In this document: in pieces, positions 35,795-45,806 of the stretch | How positions within the stretch are numbered: position 1 is the first letter of the stretch | Layout of the letters: each line of letters starts with the position of its first letter | Assembly: GCA_022376515.1 (NCBI GenBank) | Contig: WTXI01000018.1 | Coordinates: 558,001 to 622,000 of the forward strand | DNA from: Lactifluus volemus | Lineage: Eukaryota; Basidiomycota; Agaricomycetes; Russulales; Russulaceae | Direction of reading: 5' to 3' | Length of the DNA: 64,000 bases | Notes under the pieces: model-generated | What the model was told of the DNA's origin: nothing | The model's database searches: none | What the model saw: the letters and a program-made list of their open reading frames with translations, nothing else | Translations under genes and position numbers: made by a program

Positions 35795-36063
35795 ATTTTG
35801 AGCGGACACCCAAACCCGATGATGAGGGTAAACGAGTTGGACATGATCAAGTACGTCCATCGATCATCGCAGTTGCTTGACGCTACGCCGTGAAGTTTGT
35901 TCAAGTTACTTATTGAATTACATGACCGGTTTTGGGCACGGCATATAGAATGAATGAAGCAATCTCTGGTGGTTTCGTTTGCTCATCGACTACCTTATCT
36001 CAATACAGTACCGCCACTAATATCACTGACTATAGGCACGCAACCCCCCTTGACGTCGGCAAA
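35795..36063. other. Convergent region between DUS1 and the dienelactone hydrolase
   Basis: No coding signal; 3' untranslated sequence of two convergent genes. Confidence 0.4.
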
Positions 36064-37160
36064 TTACTTGCTGAATCGGTCAAACCATCCTAGAATACCT
36101 CGCGCGCTCTCCTCTTTTGCATACTCTAAGTTTTAAGCACCTTATTAGATTTCGCGGTGTGGCAGAGGGAATCTAACAACTTTCACGTGGTACCTCGGGA
36201 TTACCTCTCACAGCAAAACCGTGAGACACGCCACCAAAGAGCTGGAGGTGATAGTCGAGCCTCCGCTCCGCGAGGATGGTCTCAGCACGATGACGTGAGT
36301 TTGGTGGAAATTGCCCGTCGACCTCTGAAGCTCGCGTCGGGTCTACGTTGATTTAAACTGAAAGGTGACTGCACACCCTCACCTGCGCACGAGAGGAAAA
36401 GCGGTGCTATGGGGACGATGGGCATAAGGTGTCAGAGCTATGTTAAGCACGCACTCCTGAGATTCTTCAAGTGATCTTCCGTCACAGATGATGGGTGTGC
36501 GATGGCACAAGCAACCAGCAAGTCAGACGCTGCGGCTTCGAGCGCATGAGGCGCGCCAAAGCAATATCCTGCAAATAGTCACTCAAAGCTCAATACTTCG
36601 ATCGAGGGGATTTTTTTTCTCACCGACTGCCATGTACTTTGTTCCTTCCGTTCCTAAGCGCATTAATTAGGGTTGTATGTAATTTAAATGCGTTGGAAAT
36701 ACACAGACCATACTTCGCCTTTACAGCTGCAATCCATCCTGGGATCAGCTCTTTGGCGCGAGAGTGTTTTTCCGATCCCCACGCGGCCAGATCGAAGCCG
36801 GGCTTGGCCCGTAATGTTTCGAGTTTGTCACCCTCAAAATAGTCGAGTGAAGCAACGAGGTAACCTTCAGTTTCCCCGCCACTTAGCTTAGCGCTATGTT
36901 GATGTGGATACGTACACACTTACCACGCGAAGCAAAGTAATCCATCAACAGTTGGTTGTTGACATACAGAGGTCCAAAGACGTCTGAAAAGTAGAGTAGA
37001 ATTTGTTGGTTCTTATCCTGATCCCCCGCGGGGGATCGCCGCGGGTAATGTAGGTATTAGTGCTCGCGAGAGTCTCGATGGAGCCTATTGGAGTGCCGGT
37101 GTGCGGGACAGACTGGATGCAGCATTGACGAGGATGTGCAGCGAGAGATGGTGACGCCAT
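36064..37160 (-). CDS. Dienelactone hydrolase family protein
   Basis: Alpha/beta-hydrolase, cytosolic, that opens cyclic lactones; the fungal substrate is unknown. It starts MASPSLAAHPRQCCIQSVPH at 37160. Exons in order give GTPIGSIETLAS and YITRGD, then DVFGPLYVNNQLLMDYFASR, GYLVASLDYFEGDKLETLRA, a segment ending KAKYG, the small exon TEGTKYMAV and GYCFGAPHALEAA with the nucleophile Cys. Next come AIAHPSSV, PLFLSC, the acid-residue region near RASEVDGQFPPNS, and FGGVSHGFAVRGNPEVP with the catalytic His. The end is YAKEESARGILGWFDRFSK, stop 36064-36066. The nucleophile elbow and His are visible; the acid is uncertain. A one-base gap breaks the frame at about 37020-37040, in a CCCCGCGGGGG run. 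The gene is divergent from the HAM1-like gene, 178 bp apart. Confidence 0.9.
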
Positions 37161-37338
37161 GATATAGGAGACAGGCGATCGATCTCATCTCCAAGATCGC
37201 GCCAATGTCTAGCATCTACAACAAGCTCATGACATCACTTTTGTGGAATTCAAGTGGCAAGTGACGTCTCCTCTTTTCTCCCATTTATTATAAAAACATG
37301 GATTATCCTTTTCTCTCTTTTCAATTCCTCTCCTCAAC

Positions 37339-40237
37339 ATGTCTCTTCCTGACGCTATCAAAGATACCACAGAGCATCCTAACAAGAACGCTGTCTCCGC
37401 ACCCGTAGATAAGAAGGAAAAGGCCGCTGATGTGGACCGAAAAGTACTTTTCCATCCCTACCTAGCATTCTCTCTAACTGACCCTATCCTCTTAATTCTT
37501 TAGCTCCGCTTCTATGGTGTCATAGAGGCATTCCGCCAGGGCCGTTATCCCTCAAACCAGCAGATCGACGCCGCCCTCCAATATGTCATCACCCACTCTC
37601 CCGTCGACCAGGACCAGCTCTCTCCGGAAGGCCGTAAGCTCATTCAAGACTGTCGTGACATCATCGAGACTGCCCGCCTCATCATTCAAGAAAAGAACGC
37701 AGATGAGCTATTCCAAGGCTTCATGTGGAATACCAACAGCGTGGACCTTGATGTTGCGAAGAAAGAAGATCCGAAAAAGGTTCTTCCCGTAGAAAAGTCA
37801 AAGGTTCAAGATGACGGCCGCCAAGGTTAGTCGGATTGTAGTGTATTCGTGCCATTACCTCGTCTAACAGTTATCCAAACACAGCTGCCCGCCACCTTCG
37901 CACTTTGGGCAACCTCATCGCGACAAATTCTGAAGTTCGCAAAATCCTTTCCGACTTTTCTGTCATTGGTCGCGATATCCTTGCTCGCGCTGCTTCTCAT
38001 GTGGCAGACAGTGTTTGCCCAAATTCAGACGCCCTGGCGAACGTCGATCGTCCTGTATCGTCTGACCAGTTCGAAACAGCCGGTGGGTCTCAAATCGGTC
38101 CTGGCGACACACCTGTTGCGGAGCTCAACGTTCCAGGGTCAAATGTTGCCGTGCGCCACCGGCCACACGAAGGAGTAGACTTGGAGCACGAGGGCGAAGT
38201 GGGCTCTACAAGCCAAGCAACCGACGATGCACGAGAACGTATTCGCGACACGCGCGATCGTGCTCACAATGTTGTTGTCACTGAGGCTGGTGGAGCAGCA
38301 CGGTATGGATTCCGGTTCTGCCGTTCTTGTCTATTTACTCATTATTCTCGTAGAGACGGAAAAGATTCCAATGCCGACGTTGATGCCAAACAATCGGGTT
38401 TAATGAGTCGATTGCAGAATTTGAAGGTGAACATCGAGTTTATCATGCTTTTCTATTCTCAAACAGGTCAAAAAGAACGGCTTGTCCGACCGCGTCCCTC
38501 AGGAGCATAAGGACGTCGCGCGCGAAACGATCGAACACGGACGCAAGGTTCTTGTGGAAGATTATTTTCCTGAAGATCGTCGTGATCAATTTTTGTACCG
38601 CGGCAAAAAGGTAGGGTTGATTGCCATCTCGGGCACTGCCAAAGGTCGTTAATCGGCCGAATAGGTCATTTTGGAATGTCAAAAGCAAGATGACTACCAG
38701 GAGAGCATTCGCTGGCTTCTCGGTATGTTTGAGGACTATGCTAAGCATGGCAAGCATATAGCTCGACATGGGAAAGAGGCCGCAACTCAGGTTGTAGACG
38801 TATGTATATTCAGTCAGGTCCAGTCATCCGTCACTGACGTATTTCTTCGCGGACGAAGGATGACGTCCTACGGACCTCTTTTACTCAAATCCGCACACTA
38901 CTGGAGCGCTTCGCAAACGGGGAAGGCATGGACGACATCATTGACGCCATAAACGATCTTATCGACGTTGCCAAACATGATGAGGAGTTCCGTCAGTGGT
39001 TCCAGTCGGTCGATGCTTACTCGCGCAAGGTCCTCCTTGAGCCCGGCTACGTTCTTGAACCCGTATGTAATTCCGAAGGTCGTCAAGTCCGCGATTCTGG
39101 CCGCCGCTTTTATGACGAGAAGTATAAAATGCATTTTGACCGCCTTTTCGATTCGATTGGCACCTGGTTTAGCGCAATGGGCGAGGATCCCCTCAATAAG
39201 CGCTTCGGTGACGACTGGGCGCACCTGACACGTGACCTACTCTTCGATAGTGAAGGTAGCTTGAAGTTCAAGCCTGACCTCTGGATGGATATCCGAAAGG
39301 TTATCTTACCATCGATTGTTGACCGCGTATGGGAAATTCCGTGTGACTTTCTGTTGGTGGCAATCTGACATCTGACATCTCGCAGGTCGGACACATCCCC
39401 ATTCCGCGCATTGAGTACACGGATGATACTCTGGACCTCGTAGTCGAGAACCTCACTTTCCAGGGACGCAACCTTTTCCCGAACGTCGTGTCAATTGAGG
39501 CGCACAACATCATGAAGTTTTCACCGTACAATACCATCAATGACTACAACCATCACGAGTTGACGCTCACGCTTGGGGATATCCAAGCAGACATGCGCGA
39601 TGTCGCGTTTTACTTCCGCAAGAAGGGTGGCATTCCAAAATTGACCGACTCAGGACTAGCTGATGTTTTGCTTGGTGGGCATGGACTCACTGTTCGCCTC
39701 GTCATTCTTCCTTATATATGTTCAAACTAATGGTACAACCAGGCAACCGTTCACGTCGTCTCCGCAGACAAAGACAAGTCGTCCGTCTTCAAAGTCAAGG
39801 CGGTTCATGTTAAAGTGGACTCACTCAAATTTTCTATCCGTGATTCAAAGCACGACATTCTTTACAAAACTCTCCGGCCACTAGCAACGGGGTTGATAAA
39901 GAAACAAATCCAGAAGGCGGTTGCAGATGCCATAACGACTGGCATGGAATACGTTGACGGCCAACTAGTCGCAGTACGCAGTCGGGTGAGTGAGGCGCGT
40001 GCTTCCTCAGATAGTTCGCGCACGGATGTTCTGCGTGCTGCGTTCCAGCGCAAGAAAGAGGATGGCGAAGAGACTGTAAGCAAGAAGGGTACAGAGCGCA
40101 AGAGTCAGTTCAAGGTGGTCGCGAAGCATAACTCGGCCATTATACCAGGACATGGCCATCCTTCTGGATGGGTATCGAAGGTGCAGGAGCGCGCAGAGGC
40201 TGCTGTAACTGGCGAAAGTTGGCACTCAGACGCGTGA
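37339..40237 (+). CDS. HAM1-like protein (HAM1_N/HAM1_C, formerly DUF4449)
   Basis: Large fungal protein of unknown biochemical role; its C-terminal domain is thought to resemble lipid-binding BPI/TULIP proteins. The start MSLPDAIKDTTEHPNKNAVS is followed by LRFYGVIEAFRQGRYPSNQQ, helical segments (FSVIGRDILARAASHVAD, DARERIRDTRDRAHNVV), WLLGMFEDYAKHGKH, then GRRFYDEKYKMHFDRLFDSI, LFPNVVSIEAHNIMKFSPYN and DMRDVAFYFRKKGG. The end is IKKQIQKAVADAITTGMEYV and a basic Lys/Ser-rich tail to the stop at 40235-40237. Many short introns keep phase; for example VVD|DDVLRTSFTQIRTLL joins across an intron near 38800-38860. No frameshift is present. Family assignment is from remembered sequence. Confidence 0.75.
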
Positions 40238-40556
40238 GTTTTGTGACAGCTCGCTTGCTTTGCAGCCATCTAATTGCGTGGCGATGCAGATTTACAATTG
40301 TCTGAACTCTCTCGCGAAACAGCTAAGAATCCGTTTCTCTGAGTCGATCCAAGAGTTGGTATACCTAATGTAAAGAATCGTCTTCACTATCGTTATTGTA
40401 CTATTATGAATGTATAACACTCTTGGATCACTTATCGCCGCTATCGAGTTCAAGCGGAAAACGGCGCGCACGTTCTCTACCCAAACAAATGCATTTTCTG
40501 GAACCTGCTGCTGACAGTGTAAATGTCTTCAAAATACTAACATACTTAATGGACAT

Positions 40557-40638
40557 GACATCATAGCCAAGTGGTTACGGCGATAGATTAGAAATCTATT
40601 TCCCTTTGGGAGCGCAGGTTCGAATCCTGCTGGTGTCG
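40557..40638 (+). tRNA. tRNA-Ser(AGA): tRNA-Ser (anticodon AGA)
   Basis: The complete cloverleaf is visible. The acceptor stem GACATCA (40557-40563) pairs with TGGTGTC (40631-40637), with one G-T pair. The D-stem is GCC/GGC. The anticodon stem ATAGA/TCTAT holds the loop TTAGAAA, with anticodon AGA at 40590-40592. A long class II variable arm (TCCC...GGGA) is typical of tRNA-Ser, and the T-arm is GCAGG-TTCGAAT-CCTGC. There is no intron. Anticodon AGA (read as IGA) decodes TCT, TCC and TCA. The discriminator base is G, as usual for serine. Confidence 0.97.
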
Positions 40639-40643
40639 TAATA

Positions 40644-40648
40644 TTTTT
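40644..40648 (+). terminator. RNA polymerase III terminator of tRNA-Ser
   Basis: TTTTT starts six bases after the tRNA 3' end, the expected oligo-T stop. Confidence 0.8.
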
Positions 40649-40725
40649 ATAATGTCCGGCTATGCCCGCGCGGGGAATTGGTGCAAATGAAACGGTCGAG
40701 CCCTGGTTGTAGTTGTGCGTACGCT

Positions 40726-41578
40726 ATGAATAACGCACATGCGATCGTAACGATAGATATCGTGAGTTGAATTCTTCTTTGTTTAACGAGCAACAAATTA
40801 AATGTTATGTTATGTCTGTGTGTACAGGTCCTGGACCGCCAGAATACTTGTGAAATCTTGCGCGCTCTTCTTCATGCCATTCTTTTCCATCGTCTCTTTG
40901 GGACCATCAAACCACAATCATTCGAAGTACTCGATGTCACTATGGTGTGCCTTTTCATTGACACTGCCGGCACCTTCCCGGCCTTACCCCAACGGTCAGC
41001 CTGGCGTTGCTGATCCTACCATGGAACGCCTTGTTGATGAGAAGGTAGACATATTCTGGAAAGGTCTAGAAAATGTTGCGCTCAAGCGGGGACAGGTTCG
41101 TCTGACAATGGTTTGACCTAACTGAGACCAATCATACTGATACATTTGCGACCTGTTCAAGATTTCCGTCACATTTTCAAAGAAAGACCAAAGGAAGGCG
41201 TGGCTTGGGATCACAACATATGAGGGGCGTCACTCCCTGGTGGAATCACCCAAGGCACAAACTAATTTGTTCGAATTATACAGGAGGAAGTTGCGTGGGA
41301 GCAATGGTACGTACAATGTGAGGCTCTGTCATAGTATAGCCCTGACGGCCTCGTATGCTAGGATTATCAACGCGGAGATACGTCAACCCAAGTCCGATTC
41401 GGAACGACAACAGTTCAAGCAGAACCTCGCGGCAACATTGTCGAAGAGTCTGCGTACGATGCTCAGTCACACTTCTTCCGAGCAAGGTCGCGGTGCGGTG
41501 CCCCCTATCACAAACTCCGAAGTGTCACCCTTCCCTCTCAAAATCTCTGTGCAAGTTGGCGGAGTCGAACTTGGCTGA
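40726..41578 (+). CDS. ATG101: Autophagy-related protein Atg101
   Basis: HORMA-domain subunit of the Atg1/ULK initiation complex in organisms that lack Atg29/Atg31. It starts MNNAHAIVTIDI|VLDRQNTCEILRALLHAILF. Following exons give HRLFGTIKPQSFEVLDVTM, then GVADPTMERLVDEKVDIFWK, ISVTFSKKDQRKAWLGI, the conserved EEEVAWEQW|IINAEIRQP block and a C-terminal region to ISVQVGGVELG (stop 41576-41578). All but one intron are clean. At about 41218-41224 the expected donor after TATGAG reads GGGGCG without a GT in phase, so one base may be missing there. It starts 87 bp behind the tRNA gene on the same strand. Loss of Atg101's Trp-Phe finger cannot be judged here. Confidence 0.87.
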
Positions 41579-41960
41579 ACGAGGTGAGCCGAACGATTGT
41601 TAGGGCGAATGTTTCTTCAGTGGAGTCAGCTGACGTTCGAAAAACTTGCAGTTTTAGTGCTGTTCCCTCGTTGCCCGCCGCTGTGCCAATGGACATCGGC
41701 CATCTTGCTCGACCTTTGGCATCGCTCGAGTGACTGGGACGGCAGTTGAGTGACGGGATGTAATAGACTGCCAGTGACGACCTGCTAACAAACCTATTGC
41801 GTACATCAGTGCGACACGGAGCTACAGTGCTCTGCTCGTTACCAAATTTATTTTAACATGCCAGTGCTCGACTCAGTGCCTTATGTGACGCTTCTCTGAA
41901 AAATTGGACAGTAGTTAAATGTTCTGTAAAAACTACTCTGTACAGGACAGAAAAAAAGCA
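41579..41960. other. Convergent 3' region of ATG101 and the PRXL2-like gene
   Basis: No coding signal is seen in about 380 bp; 3' untranslated sequence is likely. Confidence 0.4.
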
Positions 41961-42972
41961 TTAGGGGTATGAAACGCCAGCTGCTTTCATAAGTTCCGCC
42001 ACTTCAACATCTACGTTCACGCAGGTCAATACCTCGGCAACAACGCTCAGTTTGGTCAAACACGTACGATCCTCTGTATGTCTCATCCGGGAAGAATATG
42101 TGCATGTTGTACCTGAGATCGAAGCCGCGGTCAACATGATGCACATTTTTAGCCAATGAACACATGCCGGGTCCGAAGACAAAGTCTCCACCAAGCTGCG
42201 AAATCTTTCCTTGCTTTCCAACATGTGATGGATTTTGAAGAGGACCACGCTGCGAAGACGGACGACTGCTCAAATGTGGGGTTCACAAAACAGGTTTGGC
42301 ATACCCAGATGCTCCATAAGACATTGCCGAGCAGACCACGCTTCAAATAACTGCGTTTCTCCTCACCCTTGGGTGTCGCCTGGAGGTTCGAGACCATTCC
42401 AAGGACGTCGTAAAGTTTCCTGTCTGGGTTAGCATATATATCTCCCTGAAATTCGGTATCTTCTGTGGGAAGTGAAGACGTGTATGGGTATAAAAAGGCT
42501 GTTTTGGGGCCAAGGGCGACGTACTCTTGTAGTTCTCAATTAGATGCCAATCCCCACAGCCTACAAGGACGACCCTCGTGGATGCTTCCTTGAGTGCCTC
42601 CGAACGGACGGTGGAAAGTTGAGCAACATATTGCTGTAAGTACACAGAAGGTTGGTATCAGCTGTATACAATCAATAGAGTCCAAACCATGCAGCTCTGT
42701 GGCCCACAAATGCGAGAACAATCAGACAGGTATAGTAACTGAGTAAACCACCTTACCCCACAGAAGAAGTGCCCTGCGGAATGACGGAAATCAGGCTTGG
42801 TCAGAAAATGAGTGTATGCACGGCGTCACATACGGATAAATACAGTTATAGTCTTTTCCTCGGCGTATATATCCCCAAACCTGACCCTGGCGCCTTTGCT
42901 ATCGAATAATTGAATATCCGAAGCAGTTTCTAGCGTCTTGGCATCGATTGTCGTGCTATGGTCAGTAGCCAT
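41961..42972 (-). CDS. PRXL2/AhpC-TSA-like thioredoxin-fold protein
   Basis: Thioredoxin-fold protein of the peroxiredoxin-like 2 type, presumed antioxidant. It starts MATDHSTTIDAKTLETASDI at 42972. Exons give FGDIYAEEKTITVFIRHFFC, then QYVAQLSTVRSEALKEASTR, VVLVGCGDWHLIENYK, DTEFQGDIYANPDRKLYDVL, YLKRGLLGNVLWSIW, RGPLQNPSHVGKQGKISQLG, GDFVFGPGTTCTYSSRMRHT and EDHVEVAELMKAAGVSYP. The stop is at 41961-41963. The HFFCG motif replaces the CxxC of other family members (one cysteine kept here, followed by QQY). The intron at 42113-42167 begins with GC (GCATGT) and is needed to rejoin FGPG to TTCTYSSRM. The gene is divergent from the 43055 gene with only 82 bp between starts. Confidence 0.85.
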
Positions 42973-43054
42973 GATATGAGTTGAGAAGGTATGGTTAGGG
43001 TCGCAACCACTTTGCCCAGGGACACAACGTCTTCAAACCTTCAACTATTACAGT

Positions 43055-44386
43055 ATGTCGCAGTCCATACTTGATGTAAACGACAAGTTTTTTGTGGAAG
43101 ACCCGTTTGACGGCTCAGGCCCTCCAAGGAACACAGACATACCCAACTCGCTTCAACGGGCAACTCTGAGGCTCAACTTTCCCCCCTCATATGTAGTCGT
43201 TGGTGCCTACCGTCTCCTATCAGACAAGGCCCTCTTTATACCTATATGGCAAAAGTGTCGAAATGGTTTTTTGAAGGGTGCTGCTGTTGGCTGTGCCTGG
43301 GTATGTGGCTACGTTTCTCAAGAGTATACAAAGACCTGACCTGCCATATGCACATAGTCATTTCTAACCTTTTCGATTCAGCGTGGTCTCATCAAGACCT
43401 TCTGGTTAAAGTGCGTGAATCAGCTTGTCGAACTCTCTGTGTACCTCCCCGTCATTCTGCCCCAGCTCCCCGAACGTTCTTGGTCACATGAACGACACAA
43501 TCCTCGGGTTTAAGCCTCCACTCAATATACCTACGTGTTCGCTTTCGCCCACATTTCCTGTTCATTTCAATCTCTGATCGTGCTCTGCTCTTGCATTTCT
43601 TAGGGGCCACTATTGTTTTTTTGTCCTCCCAAGTCACTTTTATACTCAATTTCTTCCTATCACACAACCTTCGTATCGCACGGGAGCGAGCATGGCAGCA
43701 AACTGTGGTGTCACGTGGAAAAGGGCCCACATTCTGGCGACCATATGTTGAGGAATGGGATGTACCACCTAAGGTTAATGTCGACCAGTGGGCAAGGCTC
43801 TCTGATGTGAGGAATAAGGTATTGAGGTTTGCTGTCAAGCGTAGTGAGTTGGCATATATCTTTTTGCTCCTTTAAGTTATTTTTAATGACATAATTATGC
43901 TGGAAGTTGTGCTGATTCCTCTGCATGTTGTTCCGGTTGGTGGCTTGCTTGTTGCTGCAGCTTTCAAGGCACTCCGCACTGCTCAGTATCTTCACAAGCC
44001 TGTTTGCCCCCTCTCTGTTGGCCAGAGCCTGCCATACCTCTGACATATATTTTCATGTAGTACTTCCAATCCAAAAAAATGACAAAGGTGCAGATTGCAG
44101 TTTTTATCACAGAACACCACTGGGACTACTGGTGTGGGTGTCTGCTTGAGCTATGCTATGCTTGCCTGAACTGACATTTTATTATGGCCAGTGTTTGGCT
44201 TTACTGCTGCACTTTTGGAAACACTTCCCTTTATTGGCATGGTTTTCTCAATATCTAATCAAGTTGGAGCTGCTATGTGGGCACATGGTTTGTAAGATTG
44301 CTGATTATTGTATGATATCTACTAACAACTGTTTAGATCTAGAAAAGAGACAGCATTGGTTTGCAGAAAATAAGCACAAGTCTTGA
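43055..44386 (+). CDS. EI24/RRT8-type multispan membrane protein
   Basis: Probably a lipid-droplet or ER-associated membrane protein of the fungal Rrt8/Lds (outer spore wall) family. The start MSQSILDVNDKFFVEDPFDG leads to a soluble part with LNFPPSYVVVGAYRLLSDK and WQKCRNGFLKGAAVGCAW. Exon RGLIKTFWLK follows, and then membrane segments: ATIVFLSSQVTFILNFFL, VVLIPLHVVPVGGLLVAAAF, and FGFTAALLETLPFIGMVFSI. The C-terminal signature reads SNQVGAAMWAHDLEKRQHWF, stop at 44384-44386. Splice joins KP|YFQSKKMTKVQ and WDYWL|FGFTAAL keep frame. The exon border between 43420 and 43600 is uncertain. An LTR fragment begins 36 bp after the stop, so the 3' untranslated region is probably transposon sequence. 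Confidence 0.7.
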
Positions 44387-44421
44387 ACCTAAAAATTGAC
44401 CAATAACAATTACTTTGAATG

Positions 44422-44578
44422 TGTTATGGTTTGGCATGTGATCTGCTTATGTATTGAACTCATGTGATTGGGGGTATCTTTTCGCTTTGTTCTAAAACAG
44501 TCTATGATATGGATCTCCAGATCTTTCCAAGGTATCTCTGTAGTTTCTCCTTCAGATCTCCAATATTTCTCCATCTGA
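44422..44578 (+). mobile_element. Diverged LTR fragment of the G2 (LTR-beta) family, plus orientation
   Basis: It starts TGTTATGGTTTGGCATGTG and follows, with many changes, the beginning of the G2-family LTR (TGTTACGGTTTGGCACGTG on the minus strand at 51508 and 63472), including the ATGATCTCCAGATC-like dyads. It ends where the G1 LTR begins. Confidence 0.75.
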
Positions 44579-45026
44579 TGTTAGGGACTAGCTGTTCCTA
44601 GTTCCTAAGATAGGATCAAGTTGGTTCAGGAGGGACCAACAGAGACGCGAGTCAAAGTTGGGTCTAGCTAAGTTATAGCACTTAGAGGGCTTCAAGAGGG
44701 AAGGGGAGGTCACAAGGGGATTTGTGAGGAGGTTCAAGAGGCTAGTATTGGAGAGAAGTCCAAGCTGGAGAGCAAGGACACAAGACACAGAGTCTTATAT
44801 ACTGTACAGGGCAAAGGGCGAGTGACATCAGTAATGATGTCATGAGCCTGGGTCTAACTACGACGTCATCGAAGTTCTAGGCTAATGATGTCATAAGAGT
44901 CACTGTGAGTCATGAACATGCTGTTCTGTATCGTACAAGGTGAGGCTCCGTCCGTAAGCGAGAATATAGACGGAAATGAAAAATGTGAGGCAGTAGGGAG
45001 GCAGAGGTCCAGATAGATCCGTAACA
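44579..45026 (-). mobile_element. 3' LTR of Gypsy element G1
   Basis: 448 bp with TG...CA ends: on the plus strand TGTTAGGG at the left and CCGTAACA at the right. On the minus strand it is preceded by a purine-rich tract (GACGGGAGGTAA), as expected for a polypurine tract before a 3' LTR. The partner LTR would lie beyond position 64000. Confidence 0.7.
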
Positions 45027-45062
45027 TTACCTCCCGTCTTAGGTGATTGTCCCACCAATCAC

Positions 45063-45806
45063 TCAGCACTCCCAGAAGGAGGGGTCCAGGTTATGGACGT
45101 CGTCGTCGTAGTCATCGCTGTACCAATTCTGCTCCGCTTCGTAGTCGGCTTTCGCATCCTTGGCCCAGGCAGCGGGGCAGCGGTGGCTCTTGTAGTTTTC
45201 ATGCGCCGTGCCAAGGAGACACTCTTTGCCGTCACGAGGGCAGCGAACATGGGGGGTCCAGCAGTGTGCAGAGATGTGCCCGAGCTTGCGGCAGAGGCCG
45301 CACCGGGTGTTGGGTGGTTGCTTCACTTTCGTCTTTCCCTTCATGTCGCGTGCGCTGGTGTATGGCTTCTTGGTGGTGCGACGGGGGTGCCCTTCTTCGC
45401 TGCTTCCGGCTCCTCCACGTAGGCGCGATCCTCCCACCTGCTGTTTAGTTTCTTCATTGGGGAGGGGACGAGGAGGTGGCGGCGGGGCACCAGGGACGAT
45501 GATAGGTGGCGGGGAGTTGAAGTGGCGAGGCGGTGGTCCTCGTATGTCTGCTCTGTCACTGAGGATGAAGGGGAGGAGTCTGGTGGTCGTTCCGGTGGTC
45601 CCAAGACGCCGGATGCTATCCTCGTGCTTTTTGCGGAGAGTGCTGAGGTTCTGCCCTAACCTCCTCCCTTCCAGCTTCAGTCGCTCCTTCTCCTCTACTG
45701 TCCACCTGTAACGTTGCACCTCCGCTGTCAGCCTGGGGTCCCCTAGCTGTCTGAGTGCTTCGTCGACGGTGCGGCGGAAGACGTGGGTAGGGTGGAATAG
45801 GACGAG
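45063..45806 (-). CDS. G1 post-integrase ORF with zinc-knuckle motif (interrupted)
   Basis: Minus-strand frame cut at its 5' side by the solo LTR at 45807. After removing the LTR and one target duplication it continues upstream as DKVTGRDDLVLFHPTHVF. It is a basic helical region (YRWTVEEKERLKLEGRRLG), then a Pro-rich linker, then a Cys/His cluster (CGLCRKLGHISAHC and HVRCPRDGKEC), and an acidic C-terminus. The frame differs by -1 from that of the chromodomain ORF at 46761-47551. It resembles nucleic-acid-binding zinc knuckles, but sits at the 3' end of the element, not in gag. Confidence 0.6.
   Translation of the reverse strand, partial: LVLFHPTHVFRRTVDEALRQLGDPRLTAEVQRYRWTVEEKERLKLEGRRLGQNLSTLRKKHEDSIRRLGTTGTTTRLLPFILSDRADIRGPPPRHFNSPPPIIVPGAPPPPPRPLPNEETKQQVGGSRLRGGAGSSEEGHPRRTTKKPYTSARDMKGKTKVKQPPNTRCGLCRKLGHISAHCWTPHVRCPRDGKECLLGTAHENYKSHRCPAAWAKDAKADYEAEQNWYSDDYDDDVHNLDPSFWEC

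Noticed and set aside
36945..37160. Separate small ORF at the start of the dienelactone hydrolase
   Set aside because: Its first part is the N-terminus of the hydrolase; the distinct ending results from a one-base gap at about 37020-37040.
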